From assembly GCA_023404345.1 (NCBI GenBank), contig JAEYCB010000060.1, positions 1 to 29,970 of the forward strand: DNA of 29,970 bases, given 5' to 3'. The stretch is from Bacillota bacterium (GTDB lineage Bacteria > Bacillota > Clostridia > Christensenellales > Aristaeellaceae). Shown piece after piece: positions 22,096 through 29,844 of the stretch; within the stretch, counting starts at the first letter, position 1, and each line of letters starts with the position of its first letter. A program made the position numbers and the translations under genes. The notes beneath the pieces are model-generated. The model saw only the letters and a list, made by a program, of their open reading frames with translations. It searched no databases and was not told the DNA's origin.

Positions 22096-23437
22096 GGCGA
22101 TTGAGAATAGGCTGTTTTCGGATCGTGACCTGCGCAGGCTGATCATTCCTCTGGTGATTGAGCAGTTCCTGGCGCTGTTTATCGGCATGGCGGATACCGT
22201 CATGGTCAGCTCCGTTTCCGAAAGCGCGGTGAGCGCCATTTCGCTGGTGGACAGCATCAACGTGCTGCTCATCCAGCTTTTTTCGGCTATGGCTACGGGC
22301 GGCGCGGTGGTGGCTGCGCAGTATTTGGGCAAGCGGGACAATCCGAGCGCCTGCGGCGCGGCCAAGCAGCTGATGTATGTAACGACTGCTTTGGCAACGG
22401 TGCTGGGCGTGCTGGCCATCGTTTTTGCCAATCCGCTGCTTACCCTGTGCTTTGGCACGCTGCCGGAGGATACGCTCGCCTACTGCCGCACCTATTTGTA
22501 CCTTTCGGCGGTAAGCTATCCGGCGCTTGCACTCTATAACGGCGGCGCTGCGCTGCTTCGCGCCATGAACAACAGCAAGGCCAGCATGTACACCTCGCTG
22601 ATGATGAACGTTTTTAATGTTGGCGGAAATGCCTTGCTCATCTATGGGCTGAACATGGAGGTCGCGGGCGCGGGCACGGCGTCGCTTTTGGCGCGCATGC
22701 TGGGCGCGGGCATCATGGTATGGCTGCTGCTCAACCGCGCGGCTCCCATCCACCTGATTCGGCCCACGCATCCCGAACCCGATGTCCCCATGATTCGCCG
22801 CATCTTCAGCCAGGGCATCCCCAACGGGCTGGAAAACAGCATGTTCCAGATCGGTAAGCTCATGGTGGCGGGCATCGTGAGCATGTTTGGCGTATCGATT
22901 ATCGCAGCCAACGCCATTTCCAACAACATTGCCTCCCTGTGCAACCTGCCGGGCACCGCCATTGGCCTGGCCATTGTGACCGTGGTGGGGCAGTGCGTGG
23001 GCGCAGGCGATACGCGCCAGGCCCGTTACTATGCCAACAAGCTGATTCTGATGGTGTACGGCTTCAATATTGCGGTGAATATTGCGCTGTTCCTCTTCGC
23101 AAGGCCGCTGGCGGGGCTTTTTAACCTGAGTGCGGAAGCCCTCAACGCGTCCGAGGAGGTGCTGCGCTGGTACGCGGTGGCGGCGGCCATTTTCTGGCCG
23201 GCCAGCTTTACGGTGCCAAACGCCCTGCGCGCCGCGGGTGACGCGCGTTTTACCATGGGCGTTTCGGTGTTTTGCATGTGGGTGTTCCGCATCGGAGCGA
23301 GTTATCTGCTGGTATATTCATTTGATATGGGCCTGCTGGGCATTTGGGTGGCCATGTTCATTGACTGGGTGGTGCGGGCCGCATTTTTCGTGACGCGCTA
23401 TCTGGGTTCCAAGTGGCTGACCAAGCGGGTGGTGTAA
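22079..23437 (+). CDS. MATE-family efflux transporter
   Basis: 452 residues with about twelve hydrophobic helices in two related halves, the MATE layout. Markers: LIIPLVIEQFLALFIGMADT (the conserved first helix), TGGAVVAAQYLGKRD, AALLRAMNNSKASM, and in the second half PNGLENSMFQIGKLMVAG and TVVGQCVGAGDTRQAR. Such proteins export drugs or metabolites using Na+ or H+ gradients; the substrate is not predictable. The start is uncertain: no ATG lies near, and GTG 22079 inside the end of the previous gene is the best choice, although its GGGAGG is directly adjacent. It ends 4 bases from the convergent AraC gene. Confidence 0.88.
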   Translation: MFPTSKAIENRLFSDRDLRRLIIPLVIEQFLALFIGMADTVMVSSVSESAVSAISLVDSINVLLIQLFSAMATGGAVVAAQYLGKRDNPSACGAAKQLMYVTTALATVLGVLAIVFANPLLTLCFGTLPEDTLAYCRTYLYLSAVSYPALALYNGGAALLRAMNNSKASMYTSLMMNVFNVGGNALLIYGLNMEVAGAGTASLLARMLGAGIMVWLLLNRAAPIHLIRPTHPEPDVPMIRRIFSQGIPNGLENSMFQIGKLMVAGIVSMFGVSIIAANAISNNIASLCNLPGTAIGLAIVTVVGQCVGAGDTRQARYYANKLILMVYGFNIAVNIALFLFARPLAGLFNLSAEALNASEEVLRWYAVAAAIFWPASFTVPNALRAAGDARFTMGVSVFCMWVFRIGASYLLVYSFDMGLLGIWVAMFIDWVVRAAFFVTRYLGSKWLTKRVV

Positions 23438-23441
23438 GCGC

Positions 23442-24347
23442 TCAGCGGTAGCGGCGGCGGAATTCGGTGGGCTGAATGCCGATGAGCTGGCGAAATACGC
23501 GGGCAAAGTAGTTGCCATCCCGAAAACCTACGCTCAGCGCGATGGAGAGCATGGAATCGTCCGTTTCCAGCAGGTAGCGCTTGGCGCGCTCCACGCGCAG
23601 TTTGTTGACATAGGTGCTCATGCTTACACCCAGCCGTTTTTTGAACATGTGATTCAGGCTGCTTTCCGAGCAGTGGCATTCCGCCGCGAGCAGCGATATG
23701 GTAATGGGATTCTGGTATTCCTGATGCAAAAAACCCACGGCGTGGGTCAATAATTCATCCGTGCCGCTTCGTTTGCGCGCGCTTACCAGGTGTTGGCCGG
23801 TCACGCTTTCCTGACCCATGCGGTAGGTCATGGCCAGATAGCTGGCCACGAAGTCCAGCGCGGGCAGAAGCGTCTGTTCCGGCACGGCGGTGGGCAGGAT
23901 GCTCTGCTCATAGAGGCGGCAAGCCATGGACAGCTCCTCTTCCGGCGCACCGGTCATCGCATAGGCGATACGGCTTTGCGCCTCTTCCTTTTTTAGCGGC
24001 AGAAAACCGGCTGTTACCGCGCCCAGAAGCTTTCCATCCCACAGGATGGGCGATACGTATTCGCCTACCCCGGCGTAGCATGCGCCCCGATAGGTGCAGC
24101 CTTCGGTCAGGCATTTGTTGGCCATCTTTTTCATCATGCTCAGACAATGATAATAGCGGCTCTGGCTCTGCTTGATGAACATGCAGTAGGGATTGCTGTG
24201 CCCCAGATAGGGGGTCAGCGCTGCACTGAGCTCCTTGTCGATGGGAATGAAGCCCACGTAGTCCTTGACGCAGATGTGCAGATGAAACGCCGCTTCCAGG
24301 TATTCCAGCTGATGAATCAGCGCTTGATAGCGATTGACCTGCGGCAT
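23442..24347 (-). CDS. AraC-family regulator with N-terminal PocR-like sensor domain
   Basis: 301 residues. Residues about 15-160 resemble the PocR ligand-binding domain, with conserved Cys in NKCLTEGCTYRGACYAG and the VSPILWDGKLLGAVTAGFLP strand pattern. Residues about 200-300 form the AraC double helix-turn-helix: ISLLAAECHCSESSLNHMFK ... ISMLSIALSVGFRDGNYFAR and VFRQLIGIQPTEFRRRYR. ATG 24347 is preceded by AGGAGGGG; the longer frame upstream is intergenic. It is divergent from the FAD oxidoreductase-sugar ABC operon and is its likely activator, with candidate sites between them. Confidence 0.9.
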   Translation of the reverse strand: MPQVNRYQALIHQLEYLEAAFHLHICVKDYVGFIPIDKELSAALTPYLGHSNPYCMFIKQSQSRYYHCLSMMKKMANKCLTEGCTYRGACYAGVGEYVSPILWDGKLLGAVTAGFLPLKKEEAQSRIAYAMTGAPEEELSMACRLYEQSILPTAVPEQTLLPALDFVASYLAMTYRMGQESVTGQHLVSARKRSGTDELLTHAVGFLHQEYQNPITISLLAAECHCSESSLNHMFKKRLGVSMSTYVNKLRVERAKRYLLETDDSMLSIALSVGFRDGNYFARVFRQLIGIQPTEFRRRYR

Positions 24348-24373
24348 AAAACCCCTCCTGAATAGCATAAAAC

Positions 24374-24445
24374 TGCAAATGATAGTATCAATCAGCACAA
24401 TTACTGCCAGAAAACAGAATTGTGCTATTGAATTGCAGAATGATA
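24374..24445. promoter_or_regulatory. Candidate AraC-regulator sites between the divergent operons
   Basis: Two similar motifs in the same orientation, TGCAAATGATA (about 24374) and TGCAGAATGATA (about 24434), are about 60 bases apart. Between them AGCACAATT (24394-24402) and AATTGTGCT (24418-24426) form a perfect 9-bp inverted repeat. The first motif falls within the predicted spacer of the araC-type gene's own promoter (TTGATA, 16 bases, TATGCT on the minus strand); the second lies just upstream of the plus-strand promoter. Confidence 0.5.
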
Positions 24446-24466
24446 CCGATATCCATGCGGGAAATA

Positions 24467-24475
24467 TGGTACAAT
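24467..24475 (+). promoter_or_regulatory. Activator-dependent promoter of the FAD oxidoreductase/sugar operon
   Basis: An extended -10, TGGTACAAT, has no recognisable -35 at the right distance (CGATAT). This is typical of promoters that need an activator such as the adjacent AraC protein. The leader to the first gene is about 80 bases. Confidence 0.55.
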
Positions 24476-24564
24476 CTGGCCATACAAGATAAGAGCGGAA
24501 GAAAATCAAACCGCCCTGGTCTTCTATCTAGGATGATACTGCAAACAGGGGGGCGTGTCAACAG

Positions 24565-26712
24565 ATGTCGCATTATGACGTTGCCGTAATTGGAGCCGGT
24601 CCGGCCGGGATATGCGCTGCGCTGAGCGCAGCGCGGGGCGGAGCGAGCACCCTGCTGGTGACGGACCGTCCTGTTCCTGGCGGAAACAGCTCCAGCGAAA
24701 TCCGCGTATGGGCGCGGGGCGCAACCGGAGGCGGCAACCTGTTTGCAGAAGAAATGGGAATCTGGGGCGAATTGAAGCTGCGCGCCCTCGCGCGCGACCC
24801 GCTGGGCAGCGTGCTCACCTGGGACGATGTGCTTTTGGATGCGCTGCTGAGCCAGCCGGGCCTGACGCTGCTGCTTAATACGCAGCTGACGGCAGTGCGC
24901 GTGGAGGAGGGGCAGGTGCAAAGCGTCACGCTGCGCGGCCTGCGCACCGAACGGGAATGGGAACAGCAGGCCCGGCTGTATGTGGACTGCACGGGCGACG
25001 GCTATCTGGCCAAGCTGGCGGGCGTTCCCTACCGCGAGGGCAGGGAAGGACGCGACGCCTTTGGCGAAAGCATGGCGCTTCCCGCAGCGGATCGCCGCAC
25101 GCAGGGATGTTCGATTCTCATTCAGTCGCGCCGGCTGGATCATCCCGCGCCTTATGTTGCTCCTGATTATGCCTATCCCCTGGAACGCGTGCGCCAGCTG
25201 GTGGACCGGGGCGGACGTATGGTGCGCGCGGATATGCAGGGCAGCGATTGCTGGTGGTTTGAGTACGGCGGCAGGCTGGACGTGATCGCCGACGATCAGC
25301 AAATCTATCTGGAGCTGCGCGCCATTGCGCTGGGCATCTGGAACTATATCAAGAACAGCGGCCGTTACGACGCGGAAAATCTTCAGTTGGAATGGCTGGG
25401 GCTGTATCCCGGAAGGCGTGGATCGCGCAGGCTGATAGGACGCGACACCCTGACCCAGAGCGACGTGACGGGCGGTCCCGGCCGCCCGGATGCCGTGGCA
25501 TACGGCGGCTGGTATATGGATAGCCATCCCTCGGGTGGGCTGCTGAGTGAAAAGGAGCAGTGCCGGCAGCTTGCGGTGGAGTACTATGGGCTGCCCTTCG
25601 GGTGCCTGTATAATCCGTGCGTGAGCAATCTGCTCTTTGCGGGCCGCTGTGCCTCCATGAGCTATGCCGCCTTTACTTCCGCGCGGGTCATGAACACCTG
25701 CGCCCTGATGGGCCAGGCGGCCGGGACAGCGGCGGCGATGTGTGCCGCAGGAAATCTTGCGCCCGATATGCTGGCGCAAACGGCGCTGGATGCGCTGCGC
25801 CGGAGGCTTGCGCTGGATGACGCGCTTTTGGCCGGACGGATGGAAAGCGGTTTTCTTCGCGCAGACGAAGTCACAGCCTCTTCCGTGCTTTTGCCGGTGG
25901 GGGAGGCGGTGGATCGGCGCTGGCCCCTGTCTGAAACGACCTTTGTGGTCTATCCCGCCTGCGGCGGCACGGCGCGCCTGATGGTGGAGAGCGAGCGGGA
26001 AGCGGATGTGCGCCTTGCCCTGCATGCCTCGCCCTTGCCCTCGCGTCGGGCGCCTTTCCCGGAGGAGGCGAAAACGCTCAGCCTGCACATTCCTGCCGGA
26101 CGTGGGGAGATCGAGCTTACGGCGGAGGGAGACGGCTTTATTCAGGCGCGGCTGGAGCCGGCGCAGGGGGTGGCGCTGGTGGGCGGCAGGCCGCTTCCGG
26201 GTGTGCTGGCGGGCTCGTGCGCCGAGGCGGAATGGTTCCATCCCTGCCTCACGCTTTCCAGAAATGATCTGTATGCGCCTCAAAACGTGCAGGACGGTTA
26301 CCTGCGTCCCTGGGGCGGACCCCGCGCATGGGCGTCGGAGGGCGTTGGACCGGAAGGTGAGGCGCTGTGCCTGCGCTGGATGCAGCCGGTGCGGCTGGAT
26401 TCCGTGCTTCTGCTCTTTGACCCCGAACTGTCCATGGAGCTGACCAGCAGCCGCTGCGAAACCTGGGACCCCCATCACCACTATACCGCGCGGCAGGGCA
26501 TGCCGCCGCAGCTGGTGCGGGATTACCGCCTGACCGTTCGCGGGCCGGAGGGTGAGCGGACGCTTGCCGAAGTATCCGGCAACGACCAGCGCCGGCGCTT
26601 GCACTGCTTCGATCCCGTGGTATGCACGGAGCTGGAGCTGCGCATCACCGCCACCTATGGCGGCGATGCGGTGGTCTACGCCGTGCTCCCCAACCCCGAA
26701 TATGACCGCTGA
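24565..26712 (+). CDS. FAD-dependent oxidoreductase (FAD_oxidored family) with C-terminal beta-sandwich domain
   Basis: 715 residues. The N-terminus is a Rossmann FAD site (DVAVIGAGPAGICAALSAAR), followed by VPGGNSSSEIRVWARGATGG, YVDCTGDGYLAKLAGV and, near 360-400, LLFAGRCASMSYAAFTSARVMNTCALMGQAAG, the closing FAD-binding part of this family. The last ~150 residues (QPVRLDSVLLLFDPEL ... LRITATYGGDAVVYAVL) look like a discoidin-type carbohydrate-binding beta-sandwich. There is no signal peptide, so it is cytoplasmic. First gene of a sugar-transport operon, so it probably oxidises an imported sugar or glycoside; the substrate is unknown. AGGGGGG lies 11 bases before ATG 24565. Confidence 0.82.
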   Translation: MSHYDVAVIGAGPAGICAALSAARGGASTLLVTDRPVPGGNSSSEIRVWARGATGGGNLFAEEMGIWGELKLRALARDPLGSVLTWDDVLLDALLSQPGLTLLLNTQLTAVRVEEGQVQSVTLRGLRTEREWEQQARLYVDCTGDGYLAKLAGVPYREGREGRDAFGESMALPAADRRTQGCSILIQSRRLDHPAPYVAPDYAYPLERVRQLVDRGGRMVRADMQGSDCWWFEYGGRLDVIADDQQIYLELRAIALGIWNYIKNSGRYDAENLQLEWLGLYPGRRGSRRLIGRDTLTQSDVTGGPGRPDAVAYGGWYMDSHPSGGLLSEKEQCRQLAVEYYGLPFGCLYNPCVSNLLFAGRCASMSYAAFTSARVMNTCALMGQAAGTAAAMCAAGNLAPDMLAQTALDALRRRLALDDALLAGRMESGFLRADEVTASSVLLPVGEAVDRRWPLSETTFVVYPACGGTARLMVESEREADVRLALHASPLPSRRAPFPEEAKTLSLHIPAGRGEIELTAEGDGFIQARLEPAQGVALVGGRPLPGVLAGSCAEAEWFHPCLTLSRNDLYAPQNVQDGYLRPWGGPRAWASEGVGPEGEALCLRWMQPVRLDSVLLLFDPELSMELTSSRCETWDPHHHYTARQGMPPQLVRDYRLTVRGPEGERTLAEVSGNDQRRRLHCFDPVVCTELELRITATYGGDAVVYAVLPNPEYDR

Positions 26713-26760
26713 CCGGGCAGCATAGCAATAGAACGACACTGTATTAAGGAGGAGACCATC

Positions 26761-28002
26761 ATGAAAAAGCTACTTGCACTGTTCCTTTGCGCGATGATGC
26801 TTCTGACCTGCGCCTCGTCCGTGGCGGAGGGCGCCAACATCGTCTGGGCCGGCTGGTCCGGCGAGGAGGAGGCCACCAAGGACATCTTCCAGAAGATGAT
26901 GGACACCTACGAGGCCGAAACCGGCAACACCGTCACCTGGGTGGGCTGGACCTGGGCCGACACCGCCCAGCAGCTGCTCATCCGCGTGCAGGGCGGAGAA
27001 CAGCTCGACATCGCCCAGACCGATATCAGCATCTTCAACACCGTGGCTCAGGCGGGCGTGCTCGCCGACTGGACCGAGATTCTGGGCGAGGACTACCTCA
27101 AGGAGAACTTTGAGGAATCCGCGCTGGCCGCCGGCCGCATCGACGGCAAGCAGCTGGGCCTGCCCTGGTCCATGGCGTCCATCAGCATGGTCTATAATCC
27201 CGAACTGCTCGCTGCTGCCGGCTGGGAGACCGTTCCCACCACGATCGAGGAGTTTGAAGCCTGCATGGCCGATATCAAGGCCATGGATGAAAGCCTGATT
27301 CCCTACGGCCTGTCCACCAAGGATGCCACCTGCGCGGGCGACTTCATGCCCTGGCTGTGGGCCTTCGGCGGCAGCATCTTTGGCGAGGACGGCAGCGTGA
27401 CCATCAACAGCCAGGCGACCATCGACTGCCTCAACTGGTACAAGAGCCTGCTGGACAAGGGTTACATCGCCATGGACACTGGCCGCGGCGACAGCCGTCA
27501 GCTCTTTGCGCAGGGCAAGATTGCCTTCTACGACGACGCGGTGGTAGCCAAGGGCCAGGCCGTGAGCAACGGCGTAGCGCCCGAGGATGTGGTCAACGTC
27601 TGCTCCGCCATGCTCCGTCTCGTGCTAAACGAGGGCGACGAGCCTCAGAGCACCATGTGGGGCCATATGCTGGTTGCCTTCGAGGCCAGCCAGAACAAGG
27701 AGGCCGTCGCCGAGATGGCCAAGGTCCTCACCAGCGACGCCATCGCTCTGGAGTACTTTGAAAAGAACGGCATGCCGCCCGTGACCAAGAGCGCCGCCGC
27801 CACCGATCAGGTGAAGAACGACGCCTACCTCAACGGCTTCCTCACCTCTACCGCCACCGCGCGCCTGGAGGAGACCGCCAGCATGATCAACGCCAACGAG
27901 ATCAAGTCCGTGATCACCGAGGAAGTGCAGGCGGTGCTGCTGGGCCAGAAGACCTCCGATCAGGCCGCGGCCGACATGGAAAGCCGTCTGAACTCCCTGT
28001 AA
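26761..28002 (+). CDS. Sugar ABC transporter substrate-binding protein (family 1)
   Basis: 413 residues, the usual size for MalE-like binding proteins. After the signal peptide come NIVWAGWSGEEEATKDIFQK, DIAQTDISIFNTVAQAGVL, GLPWSMASISMVYNPELLAA, the family signature region, and LWAFGGSIFGEDGSVTINS. The signal peptide can be cut after SVA (20-22); Cys17 in LLTC lacks the small residue a lipobox needs at -1. AAGGAGGAG lies 6 bases before ATG 26761. It should deliver an oligosaccharide or glycoside to the two permeases downstream. Confidence 0.92.
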   Translation: MKKLLALFLCAMMLLTCASSVAEGANIVWAGWSGEEEATKDIFQKMMDTYEAETGNTVTWVGWTWADTAQQLLIRVQGGEQLDIAQTDISIFNTVAQAGVLADWTEILGEDYLKENFEESALAAGRIDGKQLGLPWSMASISMVYNPELLAAAGWETVPTTIEEFEACMADIKAMDESLIPYGLSTKDATCAGDFMPWLWAFGGSIFGEDGSVTINSQATIDCLNWYKSLLDKGYIAMDTGRGDSRQLFAQGKIAFYDDAVVAKGQAVSNGVAPEDVVNVCSAMLRLVLNEGDEPQSTMWGHMLVAFEASQNKEAVAEMAKVLTSDAIALEYFEKNGMPPVTKSAAATDQVKNDAYLNGFLTSTATARLEETASMINANEIKSVITEEVQAVLLGQKTSDQAAADMESRLNSL

Positions 28003-28018
28003 GGAAACCCGGTTCCAT

Positions 28019-28048
28019 GGGCGGAAGGGGAAAGCGCCCCTTCCGCCC
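28019..28048 (+). other. Stable intercistronic hairpin after the binding-protein gene
   Basis: A perfect 12-bp stem GGGCGGAAGGGG / CCCCTTCCGCCC with a 6-base loop lies between the binding-protein and permease genes and has no U-tract. Such hairpins usually protect the upstream mRNA, giving more binding protein than permease. Confidence 0.7.
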
Positions 28049-28073
28049 CGCCTATGCTTGAGGAGGGTCCGCA

Positions 28074-28967
28074 ATGATCCAACGCGATCCTGCGCCGCGC
28101 ACGCGGGGACTGAGCGACCGCCACACCGGCGTGCTGCTCATTATCCCCGGACTTGCAATGTTTCTGGCCATCATTCTTTATCCATTTCTCAGCGCCATCT
28201 TCATGTCCTTCACGGACCGCTCGCTCATGCGTCCCACCTATGAGGTCGTGGGCTTTGCCAACTATGCCAAGGTGCTCTCCGACCCTTACTTCGGGCAGAC
28301 GGTGCTGACCACCGCGGTGTTCGTGGTGCTTTCCACGGCCCTGCCGTTTCTCCTGGGGCTGATCTGGGCGATTGTGCTCAACCAGGGGTTTCGCTTCAGC
28401 GAATTTCTGCGCGGCGTGACGCTGGTCAACTGGATCATCCCCGGCACGGCCATCGGCTTTCTGTGGACGTGGATTTTTAACGGCCAGTACGGCATTCTCA
28501 ATGCCCTTATCGAAGCCTGCGGCGGAGAGGGACAGACGTGGCTGGGCCAGACGGAAACGGCGCTGATCTGCGTGGTGATTGCCCGCACCTGGCAGATGCT
28601 GCCCTGGTACATGGCCTTCCTGCTGGGCGGATTGCAGGGCGTGTCTATGGATCAGGTCGAAGCCGCGCGCATCGACGGGGCCAACAACTGGCAGGTGTTT
28701 GCGCACATCGTCGCGCCCGCCATGCGCGGCATCATGACGCTGGTGCTCATTCTGGGCGCCATCGGCAACCTCCAGCATTTCGACCTGCCCTGGACCATGG
28801 TGCAGGGCGGCCCCGCCCGCGCCACCACCACCCTGTCCATCGAGGTCTACAAGACGGCCTTCAAGAACTGGAACATGGGCAAGGCGGCTACGGTGGGCAC
28901 CATCTGGGCGCTGCTGCTGGCTATCTTCAGCTTTGTGTACCTGCGCCAGGTCAATGAGAGCGACTGA
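28074..28967 (+). CDS. Sugar ABC transporter permease (MalF/UgpA type)
   Basis: 297 residues with six hydrophobic helices. N-terminal LLIIPGLAMFLAIILYPFLS and SFTDRSL are typical of family-1 sugar permeases; the coupling EAA loop is EAARIDGANNWQVFAHIVAP. It forms the membrane channel with the next gene product. GAGGAGGG precedes ATG 28074. No ATPase gene is visible; such importers commonly use a shared MsmK-like ATPase encoded elsewhere. Confidence 0.93.
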   Translation: MIQRDPAPRTRGLSDRHTGVLLIIPGLAMFLAIILYPFLSAIFMSFTDRSLMRPTYEVVGFANYAKVLSDPYFGQTVLTTAVFVVLSTALPFLLGLIWAIVLNQGFRFSEFLRGVTLVNWIIPGTAIGFLWTWIFNGQYGILNALIEACGGEGQTWLGQTETALICVVIARTWQMLPWYMAFLLGGLQGVSMDQVEAARIDGANNWQVFAHIVAPAMRGIMTLVLILGAIGNLQHFDLPWTMVQGGPARATTTLSIEVYKTAFKNWNMGKAATVGTIWALLLAIFSFVYLRQVNESD

Positions 28968-28981
28968 GGGAGGCGGGAAGA

Positions 28982-29812
28982 ATGTTTCAAAAAACCGTAG
29001 GCTTCCGCGTGTTCTTCTGGATGTCGGTGGTGCTGATCGGCGGGTTTGTGTTTCTGCCGCTTCTGTGGCTGATCAACACGGCCCTGAAGCCTGCCTCGGA
29101 GACCTTCAGCCTGGCGTTCTTCTCCGGACCGATGACGCTTGACAACCTGCGCGGCATTGTGACCGATCCCAAGATCATGCGCTATTTGCTCAACAGCCTG
29201 GTGGTGAGCTTCGCCTCCAGCTTTCTGGCCACGGCGGTATGCGCCTTCGAAGGCTACAGCTTTTCCAAGTTCCGCTACCGGGGCCGCAAGTTTGTCATGG
29301 GCCTGTTCATGATGAGCCAGGCGTTTCCGCAGGCCATTCTGCTTTTGTCCATCTACGTGCTGATGCAAAAGCTCGGCCTTCTGGGCAGTTATTACGCGCT
29401 GATGATCAGCTACGTGGTCTTTACCCTCCCGGTGGGCACCTGGACGCTCAAGACGTACTTCGACCAGCTGCCCGACTCGCTCATTGAGAGCGCCAAGATC
29501 GACGGCGCGGGCAATCTGCGCATCATGTGGAAGATCATCTTCCCCATGGCGGTGCCGGGCATGGTGTCCATCGCCATCTATGGCTTTGTATGGAGCTGGA
29601 ACGATCTGCTCTATTCCATGACGCTGGTCACTGATACCGCCAAGCGCACGCTGGCCTCGGGCCTGGTGATGACCTTCCTCGGCGAAGCCAGCACCAACTG
29701 GGGCGCCATGATGGCCGCCAGCGTTGTCAGCGCGGTGCCCGTCACCATCGTGTTTATCTTCCTGCAGCGCTACTTCATCGCGGGCCTTACCAGCGGCGCG
29801 GTGAAAGGATAA
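28982..29812 (+). CDS. Sugar ABC transporter permease (MalG/UgpE type)
   Basis: 276 residues, six hydrophobic helices. Markers: FLPLLWLINTALKPASE near the start, NSLVVSFASSFLATAVCAFE, and the EAA-type loop ESAKIDGAGNLRIMWKIIFP. It pairs with the upstream permease. GGGAGGCGGG lies just before ATG 28982, 14 bases after the previous stop. The IS begins 32 bases after its stop codon, so any further catabolic genes of this operon have been separated or lie beyond the window. Confidence 0.94.
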   Translation: MFQKTVGFRVFFWMSVVLIGGFVFLPLLWLINTALKPASETFSLAFFSGPMTLDNLRGIVTDPKIMRYLLNSLVVSFASSFLATAVCAFEGYSFSKFRYRGRKFVMGLFMMSQAFPQAILLLSIYVLMQKLGLLGSYYALMISYVVFTLPVGTWTLKTYFDQLPDSLIESAKIDGAGNLRIMWKIIFPMAVPGMVSIAIYGFVWSWNDLLYSMTLVTDTAKRTLASGLVMTFLGEASTNWGAMMAASVVSAVPVTIVFIFLQRYFIAGLTSGAVKG

Positions 29813-29844
29813 CGAAACAGGCTTTTACCCGGCGGCTTGCGCGA

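Noticed and set aside
23436..23443. Terminator between the convergent MATE and AraC genes
   Set aside because: The stops are only 4 bases apart and no hairpin with a T-run is visible there.
24388..26739. 783-codon open frame on the minus strand opposite the FAD oxidoreductase gene
   Set aside because: Shadow frame: no ribosome binding site, low-complexity His/Arg/Gln composition, and it covers the divergent promoter region.
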